A program made the translations under genes and the position numbers. Below are positions 34,017 to 42,637 of a DNA stretch of 59,390 bases, piece after piece. The notes under the pieces are model-generated. The model did not search any database, was not told the DNA's origin, and was given only the letters and a program-made list of their open reading frames with translations. The DNA comes from Opitutus sp. GAS368. Its GTDB lineage: Bacteria > Verrucomicrobiota > Verrucomicrobiia > Opitutales > Opitutaceae. Where the stretch lies: NCBI GenBank assembly GCA_945859965.1, contig CAMAPG010000002.1, forward strand, positions 1 to 59,390, in the 5' to 3' direction. Position 1 is the stretch's first letter, and each line of letters opens with the position of its first letter.

Positions 34017-35468
34017 ATGAAATACGAAGCGGTCATCGGTCTTGAGGTCCACGTCCAGATCAAGACGCACTCCAAGATGTTCACGCGCGTGGCGGCCGGT
34101 TATGGCCACAAGCCGAACACGCTCACGGATCCCGTGGTGCTCGCGTTGCCGGGTGTGCTGCCAGTGATGAACAAGGCCGCGCTCGACGCCATCATCAAGG
34201 CGGGGCTCATGCTTAATTCTGGGATCGCGCCGGTTTCAAAATGGGACCGGAAGAACTATTTCTATCCCGACTCGACAAAGAACTATCAGATTTCGCAGTA
34301 CGACCAGCCGATCTGCCTCGGCGGATTCGTGGAGATCGAGTTGCCGGGATCCGCCCGGAATGTGATGGGTGAACACAAAAAAATCCCTCTGACCCGCATC
34401 CACCTCGAGGAGGACGTCGGCAAACTCACTCACTTCGCCAGCGAATCCCTGGTCGATTATAACCGCGCCGGCACACCGTTGATGGAAATTGTGTCCGAAC
34501 CCGCGATGCACACCGCCGACGAGGCGTTTGCCTACCTGACGTCGCTGCGGGCCGCGATGGTGTATGGCGGGATTTCCGATTGCGACATGGAGAAAGGCCA
34601 GCTCCGCTGCGATGCGAACATTTCGATCCGTCCCGTTGGTGAAACCAAGCTGGGGACAAAGGTGGAGCTGAAGAACCTCAACTCGATCTCGTTCGTGCGC
34701 GACGGCATTGCCCACGAGATCAAGCGCCAGATCGCCGCGGTGGAAAGTGGCGGCACAATCGTGCAAGAGACCCGCCAGTACGACGGCGAGGCGGGCGTTT
34801 CGACCTCGATGCGCTCCAAGGAAATGGCGCACGATTATCGCTATTTCCCCGACCCGGACCTGATGCCGGTCAAGGTGGATGATGCTTGGAAGGCACGCCT
34901 GCAGGCCGAATGTCCTGAGCTGCCCTTCGAGAAGCAGCGCCGGTTCATCGAGCAGTATCAGGTGCCTTACACCATCACTTCGGTGGTGGTTTGGGACCGT
35001 GAACTGGCTGATTTCTTCGAGGAAGCAGCCAAGCTCAGCGGCAAGCCGCAGGCGGCCGGCAACTGGATCGTCAACGATCTGCTGCGGGAGCTTGGTACTG
35101 CGAAACAAGTGCTGGCCGAGTCCAAGGTCCGACCGGCGCATGTGGCCGAGCTGGTGAAATTGGTCGACGCGGGCACGCTCCTCAACAACTCGGCCAAAGA
35201 AGTCTTTATCGACATGTTTTCGACCGGCGAACTGCCGTCGGTCATCAGCGACCGCAAAGGCCTGAAGGCCGCGCCCACGGATCTCGGTGAGCTCGAGCAA
35301 TGGTGCCGCGACGCGATTGCCGCCAATGCCAAAGCCCTCGCGGAATTCAAGACGGGCAAGGACAGCGCGATCAATGCGTTCAAAGGCCCGGTCATGAAAG
35401 CGGCCAAGGGGAAGGCGAACCCGAAGGCGGTCGACGAGACCCTGCGCAAGCTGCTTGCGCAGATGTAG
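34017..35468 (+). CDS. gatB: Asp/Glu-tRNA(Asn/Gln) amidotransferase subunit B
   Basis: GatB activates the Glu or Asp on tRNA by ATP before amidation. The 483-residue protein has YEAVIGLEVHVQIKTHSKMF, the signature KNYFYPDSTKNYQISQYDQP, IHLEEDVGKLTHFASESLVD, YNRAGTPLMEIVSEPAMHTA, RCDANISIRPVGETKLGTKV and a C-terminal YqeY/tail domain (AAKGKANPKAVDETLRKLLA). Start at ATG 34017 sits six bases after the hairpin. The presence of gatCAB implies indirect Gln- and/or Asn-tRNA synthesis. Confidence 0.96.
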   Translation: MKYEAVIGLEVHVQIKTHSKMFTRVAAGYGHKPNTLTDPVVLALPGVLPVMNKAALDAIIKAGLMLNSGIAPVSKWDRKNYFYPDSTKNYQISQYDQPICLGGFVEIELPGSARNVMGEHKKIPLTRIHLEEDVGKLTHFASESLVDYNRAGTPLMEIVSEPAMHTADEAFAYLTSLRAAMVYGGISDCDMEKGQLRCDANISIRPVGETKLGTKVELKNLNSISFVRDGIAHEIKRQIAAVESGGTIVQETRQYDGEAGVSTSMRSKEMAHDYRYFPDPDLMPVKVDDAWKARLQAECPELPFEKQRRFIEQYQVPYTITSVVVWDRELADFFEEAAKLSGKPQAAGNWIVNDLLRELGTAKQVLAESKVRPAHVAELVKLVDAGTLLNNSAKEVFIDMFSTGELPSVISDRKGLKAAPTDLGELEQWCRDAIAANAKALAEFKTGKDSAINAFKGPVMKAAKGKANPKAVDETLRKLLAQM

Positions 35469-35487
35469 GCTTGGGCTGCCAGGCAGT

Positions 35488-35547
35488 AGGGCGGGTTTTT
35501 GACCCGCCCTCCGAACAGACTTTGAGGGCAGGTTAAAGACCTGCCCT
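35488..35547. repeat. pair of tandem hairpins after gatB
   Basis: AGGGCGGGT/ACCCGCCCT (35488-35510) and AGGGCAGGT/ACCTGCCCT (35525-35547) are two consecutive perfect hairpins, preceded by GT and followed by AC to give GTAGGGC and GCCCTAC ends. They may help terminate gatCAB, but only short T runs sit in the loops. It is a dispersed palindrome, as at 17331..17402. Confidence 0.7.
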
Positions 35548-35647
35548 ACGTCGGCCATGACAATTACCTGACAAACGGCTGACCCGGCTCTGACAACCCC
35601 TGCCGGGTTTTATGGTTGAATCCCAGTGTCCCAACCAGGGATTCACT

Positions 35648-37018
35648 ATGAAACATCGCCTTATTCTCACCCTCGCGGTCGCGCTCATTGGCGCGTGGTC
35701 GCTCGTTCTCTCCGCCAAATCCACTGCGTCCCCCGAAACCGCCGGCGAATCCGTGCGGCTGCGGGTCGAGGTCGACCGCGCCGTCTTGCCGGCTGAAACC
35801 ACGGAAAAAGCCGTGATCAAGATCGCCCTCGATGGCCTGCGGCTGCCGCGCCGGGAAACGCGTCCTCCCGTCAACCTTGCGCTAGTCATCGATCGCTCCG
35901 GTTCGATGAACGGCGACAAGATCATCAATGCCCGGGAAGCCGCGCTCGAAGCGGTTCGCTGCCTGGCACCCGATGACATCGTCTCGCTGATCGCCTACGA
36001 TACGCGCGTCGAGACCTTGGTCTCGGCCCAGCAGGTGGGCGACGGACGCCGGCTTGCCGCGGCGATTCGCAGTATAGAGGCGGGCGGCAACACTGCGCTC
36101 TACGGGGGCGTGACCCGCGGCGCGGCGGAAGTCCGCCGTTACCTTGAGGACCGGAGCTATGTGAACCGTGTCATTCTGCTCTCCGACGGCCTCGCCAATG
36201 TGGGCCCGAGCTCGGCGGACGAACTCGGCCGCCTCGGAGTCTCGCTGATGAAAGAAGGCATCTCGGTCACCACGATCGGACTTGGGCTCGGATTTAACGA
36301 GGATCTCATGACGCGCCTGGCGCAGCGGAGCGACGGCAACACCTATTTCGTTGAGGAAAGCTCCGATCTTCCGCGCATTTTTGCCGCCGAACTGGGCGAT
36401 GTGCTGAACGTGGTGGCGCGCCGCGTCGTGATCGAAATTGAATTTCCCGCGGGCGTACGGCCCCTGGCCTTTGTCGGGCGCGACGGCGTGATCCGTGGCC
36501 AGAAAGCGGAGCTGACTCTGAACCAGCTTTATGGCGGCCAGGAAAAGTTCGCCCTGGTCGAAGTGGAGGTGTCTCCCTGCGAATCGGGTGGGGAACGCGA
36601 GGTCGCGCGTGCCCGGGTCAGTTACGAGGATGCCAACAGCCGCCGGAGCGCCACGCTGACGGCGAAGCGCACGGTGCAATTCAGCGCGAGCCGCACCGTG
36701 GTCGTGGAATCGGCTGATCACCGCGTGCAGGCGGACTATGCCGCCAACGTCATGGCTGTGGCCAAGGACGAGGCGGTGACCCTGGTCGACTCCAACCGGC
36801 GCGACGCAGCCGCGATCGTCATCCGGAAACGCGCCGAGGAGCTCAGCAAAATGGCAGCGACTTATAGCAACAACGCGGTCCGGGCGGTCGCCGCGGCGGC
36901 TGCGCCCGAAGCCGATCGCGTGGAAAAGGAAGGACTGGGCAATGCGGAGCGCAAAGCCTACCGGGCGGAAAGCGCCCAGGTGAAAAGCCAGCAGAACTCG
37001 GGTTTAAGCCAGCCTTGA
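35648..37018 (+). CDS. exported von Willebrand factor A domain protein
   Basis: A 456-residue protein with an N-terminal signal or anchor (RLILTLAVALIGAWSLVLSA) and a VWA domain from about 75-250. The metal-binding MIDAS motif is intact: VIDRSGSMNGDKI (DxSxS, near 80), with a Thr in GGNTALYGGV and Asp in LLSDGLANVGPSS. A beta-rich region and an Ala-rich C-terminus (NNAVRAVAAAAAPEADRVEK) follow. The closest shape is the YfbK/von Willebrand family of envelope proteins. It stands directly before a sensor kinase and may be the sensed partner, which is inference from order. Start chosen at ATG 35648. Confidence 0.88.
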   Translation: MKHRLILTLAVALIGAWSLVLSAKSTASPETAGESVRLRVEVDRAVLPAETTEKAVIKIALDGLRLPRRETRPPVNLALVIDRSGSMNGDKIINAREAALEAVRCLAPDDIVSLIAYDTRVETLVSAQQVGDGRRLAAAIRSIEAGGNTALYGGVTRGAAEVRRYLEDRSYVNRVILLSDGLANVGPSSADELGRLGVSLMKEGISVTTIGLGLGFNEDLMTRLAQRSDGNTYFVEESSDLPRIFAAELGDVLNVVARRVVIEIEFPAGVRPLAFVGRDGVIRGQKAELTLNQLYGGQEKFALVEVEVSPCESGGEREVARARVSYEDANSRRSATLTAKRTVQFSASRTVVVESADHRVQADYAANVMAVAKDEAVTLVDSNRRDAAAIVIRKRAEELSKMAATYSNNAVRAVAAAAAPEADRVEKEGLGNAERKAYRAESAQVKSQQNSGLSQP

Positions 37019-37069
37019 GCGCCTGTTTCGCGTCTTTTCAATCCGCCCTTTTGCTTTAGCCTTCCACCT

Positions 37070-38944
37070 GTGTTGCCCGTCTCGCGCCGCATCTTCCTCT
37101 ATTGGTTCCTGCTGCTGGTGCCGACACTGGTGGTCGGCGGCGGGGCCATCCTGTTGTTGCGACGTGAACAGGCCCGGCTGGCTGAGCAAGGGGCGTATGC
37201 CGAGGAGGCGCGCCGGGCCGCCATCACGGCCCGCGCGCGGCTGATCGCGGAAAACGTGGAATTGCTCGTCGGCGATGTGCAGACCGGTTTGCTCGATACG
37301 CTGGCGGCGCAGCCCGGCCAGGGGCTCGAGGCCTTCCTCGATCAGTGGGAAAAGAATAATCCGCTCGTCCGCACCACGTTTCGCTCCACGGCGGAAGGCC
37401 GCTTGCTGCGGCCCGCCGCCGATGCGCCGACCGAGGCCGAGCGCGGGTTTATCCGCCGATTTTCGCGCGAATTCGTTCTGCATCCGCCCTGGAGCCAGTC
37501 TCTTTCCGCTGAACATTTCGCGCCGGCCAATCCGGAGAAGAAAGCCAGTGAAGAAGAGGCCACGGCCCGGAAAGAGGTGACCCGCAACGTGGCGCAAATC
37601 CAGGCGGCGCGACGTGACGTCCAGGAACTGGCCAATTCCAGCCAGCTGGCGGATGCTCCTTCCCTCATGAAACGAGCGGCCGCCGCCAAAGGGGAGGCCG
37701 ATCGGCAGGAGGCCGGAACCACGGAACGGGAACGCGCGAATGGCGTGAGTCGTTACAGTTCCGATGATTCGAAAGTGCGGAAATCGCGATCGCTGGCCGC
37801 GCCCGCGTCTGCCCAGGCGAAGGATGAGGCGGTGGAACGCCGTGGCTGGAGGGTGCCAAGTGTCGAGGGCCGGCTGCATCTCCTCGGCTGGGTCCAGCCC
37901 GCGCCGGGTGGCGAGGTGCGCGGGGTGGAGGTGGAACTCACGGCGCTGGTCAGCCGGCTCGCGGGCGCGCTGCCGGCGGAGATTGGCAGCGGCGAGGGCT
38001 ATGCGTTGCGCGACGATCAAGGCCGGATTCTGCATCAAATGGGAGCCGTGCCGCGCACCGGAGGCCCTGCGGCCCGGGTTCCGCTGGCCGGTGCCCTTCT
38101 GCCGGGTTGGGATGTCGTGGGCTATCTGACACTCGATTCCAACCGATCCGGGGCCAGCTCCGGATTTTTCGGCATGGGGGTGCTGCTGGTGGCGATCTTC
38201 GTCACCGCGATCCTGGCCGGGGGTTCGTTGCTGCTCTGGCAGGCCCGTCGCAGTGAAGAGGAGGCGCTGCAAAAAACCTCCTTCGTCGCCAACGTTTCCC
38301 ATGAATTCAAAACCCCGCTGACCACCATCCGGCTTTACGCCGAACTGCTGGAGGAGGGCCGGCTCCGCGATGCGGCGCAGGGGAAGGACTATCTCCGCAC
38401 CATCAGCCGGGAGACGCAGCGACTCGCGCGCCTGGTTAATAATGCACTCGATTTCAGCCGGCTGGAGCAGGGGCAGAAGAAATACGCCCATGATCGGGTG
38501 GATCTCACCGCCGAACTCTCGCGTCTGCTCGATACCCACGGACCCCGCGTGGCGGAGGCGGGCTTGAAGCTCGGGCGCGCCCTGCCGACGCAACCCCTGT
38601 TCATTGCGACTGATCGCGATGCCGTGGAACAGATTGTGATCAACCTGCTCGACAACGCGTGCAAGTATGGCGCCGACGGCGGTGAGGTAATTGTCATGCT
38701 CGCTCCGCGCGCAGCCGGCGGAGCGGAGCTCAAGGTGGCGGACCGCGGCCCTGGAGTGCCGCAGGCTCATGTGGAACGCATTTTCGAAAAATTCCACCGG
38801 GTGGAAGACGCCCTGACCGCCGAGAAGACGGGCGCTGGGCTCGGATTGAGCATTGCGCGGCAGCTGGCGCGCGGCCTGGGTGGCGACCTGCGTTACACCC
38901 CCCGCGTCGGCGGCGGAGCCGAGTTTGTCCTGGATCTACCATGA
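37070..38944 (+). CDS. membrane sensor histidine kinase
   Basis: A 624-residue two-component sensor. TM1 is IFLYWFLLLVPTLVVGGGAI (near 8-27). A long sensor region (about 30-360) with a charged Ala/Glu-rich insert follows, then TM2 GFFGMGVLLVAIFVTAILAG (near 365). The phospho-acceptor helix is SFVANVSHEFKTPLTTIRLY with His near 409. The ATPase domain has the N box NLLDNACKYGADGG, D box DRGPGVPQAH, F box FEKFHRV and G box TGAGLGLSIARQLARGL. It starts at GTG 37070. Its stop overlaps the regulator start, so the pair is cotranslated. The ligand is unknown. Confidence 0.92.
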   Translation: MLPVSRRIFLYWFLLLVPTLVVGGGAILLLRREQARLAEQGAYAEEARRAAITARARLIAENVELLVGDVQTGLLDTLAAQPGQGLEAFLDQWEKNNPLVRTTFRSTAEGRLLRPAADAPTEAERGFIRRFSREFVLHPPWSQSLSAEHFAPANPEKKASEEEATARKEVTRNVAQIQAARRDVQELANSSQLADAPSLMKRAAAAKGEADRQEAGTTERERANGVSRYSSDDSKVRKSRSLAAPASAQAKDEAVERRGWRVPSVEGRLHLLGWVQPAPGGEVRGVEVELTALVSRLAGALPAEIGSGEGYALRDDQGRILHQMGAVPRTGGPAARVPLAGALLPGWDVVGYLTLDSNRSGASSGFFGMGVLLVAIFVTAILAGGSLLLWQARRSEEEALQKTSFVANVSHEFKTPLTTIRLYAELLEEGRLRDAAQGKDYLRTISRETQRLARLVNNALDFSRLEQGQKKYAHDRVDLTAELSRLLDTHGPRVAEAGLKLGRALPTQPLFIATDRDAVEQIVINLLDNACKYGADGGEVIVMLAPRAAGGAELKVADRGPGVPQAHVERIFEKFHRVEDALTAEKTGAGLGLSIARQLARGLGGDLRYTPRVGGGAEFVLDLP

Positions 38945-39639
38945 AAGCCAAAATTTTGCTGGCGGAGGATGACGCCAATATTCGTCACGGGCTGGTGGCC
39001 ACGCTGGAGAGCGAAGGGTACGCCGTGACGTCCGCAGTCGATGGAGCACAGGTGCTCCGGTTGTTTTCCCAGGAGAAATTCGACCTCGTGCTGCTCGATG
39101 TGATGATGCCCAAGGCGAGCGGCTACGACGTGTGTCGCGAATTGCGAGCAAAGGGAGCACGCGTCCCGGTGCTTTTCCTCACGGCCAAAGGGGAGGAAGT
39201 GGACAAGGTGGTTGGGCTCAAGCTGGGGGCGGACGACTACGTCACCAAGCCTTTCGGGGTCCACGAACTCTTGGCCCGGGTCGAAGCGCTGTTGCGCCGT
39301 ACCCGGACCAGCGTGGCGGAGCCGGAGGGAGTGCCATTGCCGACCTTCCGGCTCGGCGAAGCGGAGATCGACCGGCGCAAATTCACCGCGACCGTGGCGG
39401 GGCGCACCCAGCCGCTGACGGCGCGCGAGCTGAAGCTGGCGGACGTTTTTTTCGCCCATCCAGGGGAAGTGCTGACTCGCGACATCCTGCTCAACGCTGT
39501 GTGGGGCGTGGATTACTTCGGGACCACGCGAACCCTGGACCAGCACGTGGCGCAATTGCGCAAGAAAGTGGAGGTCGATCCCGATTTCCCGTGCGTGATT
39601 GTGACGGTGCACGGGGTCGGCTATCGGTGCGAAGCGTGA
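38941..39639 (+). CDS. OmpR/PhoB-family response regulator
   Basis: A 232-residue transcriptional regulator paired with the kinase upstream (four-base overlap). The receiver domain (1-118) has the acidic pair in AEDDANIRHGL, the phospho-acceptor Asp in DLVLLDVMMPKASGY (near 54), Thr in LFLTAKG and Lys in DDYVTKPFGVHEL. The winged-helix domain (about 130-228) reads ADVFFAHPGEVLTRDILLNA and RTLDQHVAQLRKKVEVDPDF. DNA targets are unknown. A 96-base gap precedes the frameshifted regulator. Confidence 0.95.
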   Translation: MKAKILLAEDDANIRHGLVATLESEGYAVTSAVDGAQVLRLFSQEKFDLVLLDVMMPKASGYDVCRELRAKGARVPVLFLTAKGEEVDKVVGLKLGADDYVTKPFGVHELLARVEALLRRTRTSVAEPEGVPLPTFRLGEAEIDRRKFTATVAGRTQPLTARELKLADVFFAHPGEVLTRDILLNAVWGVDYFGTTRTLDQHVAQLRKKVEVDPDFPCVIVTVHGVGYRCEA

Positions 39640-39735
39640 GTGGACGTTGAGGACCGGCCGGCGCAAAATTTGTCGGCCGCAAATGACCGAGCATTGCCAT
39701 GCGGGGCCTTTTCTTATTCCGCTGAAGGCTGGTGT

Positions 39736-40457
39736 ATGATTCTGCTTGTGGCAGCTCCCGGTTCGACGCGCTCGGCTTTGATCTCCTGTCTCGAACACGA
39801 GGGTCTTTCGGCGCGGGTGTGCGCCACCTATGAGGAAGCGCGGGCGGCCTATGCGAAAATCCCGCAATTTCAGCTCGTGATCGGCGAGTACCGCATCGCA
39901 TCGCGGCGGAGCGGGCGGAAACGTTCATGGCGGACCTGGCCCGACAGGCCGCGGCGATACCGATCGTCGTCCTGTCCGCGCCGCTGAAAGCCGAGGCCGA
40001 CCTGTTGCGACGGGGTGCGCTGGTGGTGCTGGCCCCCGGCTACTCCCCGCTGTCTCTCGCTTTGCAAAGTGCGAACCTGGTCCGTTTTGCCGCCCGAAAG
40101 GAACCTCCGCGCGTGCTGGCAAAGCGGGCGGTGAACGCGTTCGAATTCGGCGGAGCCCTTGTCGTGCCGGAGCAGCGCACGCTGAACGTGAAGCGCGGAA
40201 ACAAGTCTGCGGGAGCCATGGTTCCGCTGACCCGGCTTGAGGTCCGGCTCTTGCAGACCTTCCACGCCTCTCCCGGCGCGGTGCTCGATTACGAATTTCT
40301 CTTCCATGCGGTCTGGGACCGGGATTACCAAGGGGACAGTGCGGTCTTGCGCGAAGCAGTTTCAGCCTTGCGCAAACGGTTCCGCCGGCTGGGACTCGAC
40401 CTCGACCAGTGCGTGACCTCAGCCTACGGAGAGGGCTTTCGTTACGATCCGGTCTAG
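39736..40457 (+). pseudogene. second response regulator, split by a frameshift
   Basis: The first frame from ATG 39736 gives a degenerate receiver start (MILLVAAPGSTRSALISCLE, EEARAAYAKIPQFQLVIGEY). The reading then moves to another frame near 39888-39900. There it continues AAERAETFMADLARQAAAIP, IVVLSAPLKAEADLLRRGAL and a winged-helix domain like OmpR (VPLTRLEVRLLQTFHASPGA, DSAVLREAVSALRKRFRRLG, SAYGEGFRYDPV). Without the shift the full protein would be about 240 residues. The normal phospho-acceptor Asp site reads VIGEY, so phosphorylation may be lost. It is a true pseudogene, a sequencing error or two short genes (the second could start at 39927). Confidence 0.65.
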
Positions 40458-40466
40458 CATGTGCCC

Positions 40467-41666
40467 ATGACGACTCTGCTGCCCAATGTTTTGATGGTGG
40501 ACGATGACGTTTCCATCCACCACGCGGTTGAACTCCAGCTGCGCCGCCGCGCCAATCTGACTTGCTGCAAAACCGCGGAAGCCGGGCTCACAGCGGTGAA
40601 GTCGCAGCCGTTTGACGTGGCCCTCGTCGACATGAACCTCGGGACGGAAGCGTCGGGGGCGGCTTTGATCTCGCGCCTGCGCGAGCTCGACGGGGATCTG
40701 GCGGCGATCGTTTTCACCGCCCATGCCGATTACCGGACCGCGGTCGAATCCCTTTCGGCCCACGCGTTTGATTTCATCCCCAAGACTCTGGGCGACGATC
40801 GCGAATTCATGGTCAAGCTGGAGCGGGCGATTGCCCATACCCGGGAACAGCGGGCCAGGACCCGGAGTGAGCAGGAAGCGAAACGGCTGCGCTCGGCCCT
40901 GGCCGATGCCGTGGTCAACAATGAGCTCGAGCTGACCAGCAGTGACATTCAACGCGGCTTGCTGAACGAGTCGCTACATTCGTTTTCCGCCCTGCTGGGC
41001 CGGGTGGAACTGCTGAATGTGCAGCTGGAAAAATACCAGGCGAAGCCATTGTATAACCTGGGTGGTCTGGCCAAGCTTTCGCGCGAAACCGTGGCCGAGC
41101 TGCATGAGCATGTGGGCAAACTGAGGGATTATTTCATGCAGCCGGAGCGCATGGTCAGTTCGGTCAATGAACTGATCAGTTATGTCCTGAGGGTCATGCA
41201 CGATGACTATCCGGAACTCACCGCCGGCAAGCGGATCGAGTCGATCGAATTGAAGCCGGACCAGCGTTTCACCGGCGAGGGACGGGCTCTGTTCCGGGCG
41301 GTGGTGATCCTTCTGCGCCTGGTGTTGAAATCGGCGCCGGCGGGGGTCGGAGTGACCCTGAAACCGGCGCTGCTGCTCAATCCGGCGGGCGAACTGCAAG
41401 TGCTGAAGGCGCGCCCTTACGCCTTCATTTTGAACACGCCTGATTTTCGCAAGGATGACCGGACCGCGCTGGCCATCGAGATCTCGGGTCCGGGCGCGGA
41501 ACTGGACGTGAAGCAAGTGGCGGCGCTTTTTTCCGCCTCCGATCTCCTGCTGGAGGGAGGGCCGCCTTGGAGTGCCGTCGCCATGATCGCCAAATTAAAC
41601 GGCGCCCTGGTCGTCGAGTCCAAGGCGGGGATGATCTGCTACCGCATCATCGTCCGCATCGTTTAG
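40467..41666 (+). CDS. receiver domain fused to a degenerate kinase-like module
   Basis: A 399-residue protein from ATG 40467 (GTG 40461 is another start). Residues 1-125 are a receiver with NVLMVDDDVSIHHAVELQLR, the phospho-acceptor Asp in VALVDMNLGTEASG and Lys in FDFIPKTLGDD. A linker and a helical segment LNESLHSFSALLGRVELLNV follow, resembling a His-containing dimerisation helix. The C-terminal part ends GPPWSAVAMIAKLNGALVVE, then SKAGMICYRIIVRIV, recalling the end of a kinase ATPase domain but without clear N and G boxes. It may be a phosphorelay scaffold or an inactive kinase. It lies next to a kinase-regulator pair. Confidence 0.75.
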   Translation: MTTLLPNVLMVDDDVSIHHAVELQLRRRANLTCCKTAEAGLTAVKSQPFDVALVDMNLGTEASGAALISRLRELDGDLAAIVFTAHADYRTAVESLSAHAFDFIPKTLGDDREFMVKLERAIAHTREQRARTRSEQEAKRLRSALADAVVNNELELTSSDIQRGLLNESLHSFSALLGRVELLNVQLEKYQAKPLYNLGGLAKLSRETVAELHEHVGKLRDYFMQPERMVSSVNELISYVLRVMHDDYPELTAGKRIESIELKPDQRFTGEGRALFRAVVILLRLVLKSAPAGVGVTLKPALLLNPAGELQVLKARPYAFILNTPDFRKDDRTALAIEISGPGAELDVKQVAALFSASDLLLEGGPPWSAVAMIAKLNGALVVESKAGMICYRIIVRIV

Positions 41667-41761
41667 ACCGGGGAAAATGTCCGGCGGTTAAATCCTGACT
41701 GGTTACTGACAATTGTTGGGATGTGCTTTCGTGGCTCGCCGCGTCCTGTCGCGGCCTTCGC

Positions 41762-42634
41762 ATGCTCGCTTTCATCTATCGGGAGACTTTAGGGGGATTC
41801 GGCCCGCCCATTTTCCGGCGCCGCCGGGCCTTGGCGCTCGCCTTGGTGGCGCTGGGGGTGGCGGAGTCCGCCGCCGCTGAATCCCCCTTGGGTGCGCTGG
41901 GGGAGGTGGCGCGGATTTTCGATTATCCGGTGAAGAAAATGGTGGCGAAGGACCTCACGGAAAACTTTCGGATCAGATACGGGGACGATCTCGTTTCGGC
42001 CTACGAATATTCTTCCTGCGACAACACGTTCGCCCCGATCACGGTGACGGTGGCCCGACAGGGGGTCTTGTTCACTCCGGAACTCAAGGTCAGCTTGAAA
42101 GGCACCCTGCAGGCGGACGCGGCTGGGGGAGGAAACGGTCCCCGGAAACTACGCTCGGTCGCACTGGGCGGTGGCGGGGAAGGATTCGCCGGGATCAACG
42201 GCTTTGGTTCCAGTGAGGAACGGTGGCATCTCGTGCTGACCCTTCCGCAAAGACACCTTGATCTGCACATTTCGGCGGCGGCGGCTCCGACCGCAGCCGG
42301 CCTGGATATTGCGCCCGGAACGACCCGATATTACGAACTTGCCTGTGCTGGAGGAGACCGGTGGTGGACCGCATTGGCCGAGGTGGGCCGGCAGGGCGTC
42401 GGCGCCTTGTTGCGTGAATCCCCGGTGGTTGCACCGCGCGTGGATCCGCCTGCCCAGACCATGGGGAATTTTGGCGGGAACGAGATGCTTTTCCTGGGAG
42501 AATCCACCCTGGCGTCGTTTCAGGCCCTGCGCATTGCCCTCGAAGGCGGACCATCGCGCTGGCTCTTAATGGGAACCTTTGGGTGGCTGATCATCGGCGT
42601 TTTGGCGGCGAGGATCGGCCTCTACAGCAAATAG
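41762..42634 (+). CDS. unknown exported protein with C-terminal membrane anchor
   Basis: Function not recognised. From ATG 41762 the 290-residue product has an N-terminal hydrophobic stretch (ALALALVALGVAESAAAES), a soluble middle (FRIRYGDDLVSAYEYSSCDN, TFAPITVTVARQGVLFTPEL, SSEERWHLVLTLPQRHLDLH) with low homology to anything I know, and a final TM segment (WLLMGTFGWLIIGVLAARIG) with a short tail. A GTG at 41723 would extend it by 13 residues. Two Gly-rich runs suggest a flexible beta protein. It follows the signalling cluster and ends four bases from the convergent isomerase gene. Confidence 0.6.
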   Translation: MLAFIYRETLGGFGPPIFRRRRALALALVALGVAESAAAESPLGALGEVARIFDYPVKKMVAKDLTENFRIRYGDDLVSAYEYSSCDNTFAPITVTVARQGVLFTPELKVSLKGTLQADAAGGGNGPRKLRSVALGGGGEGFAGINGFGSSEERWHLVLTLPQRHLDLHISAAAAPTAAGLDIAPGTTRYYELACAGGDRWWTALAEVGRQGVGALLRESPVVAPRVDPPAQTMGNFGGNEMLFLGESTLASFQALRIALEGGPSRWLLMGTFGWLIIGVLAARIGLYSK

Positions 42635-42637
42635 GCT

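Noticed and set aside
37004-38797. 597-codon reverse open frame
   Set aside because: Antisense to the sensor kinase gene, which has complete kinase motifs.
39888-39930. Programmed ribosomal frameshift in the split regulator
   Set aside because: No slippery heptamer or following pseudoknot is evident, so decay or sequence error is simpler.
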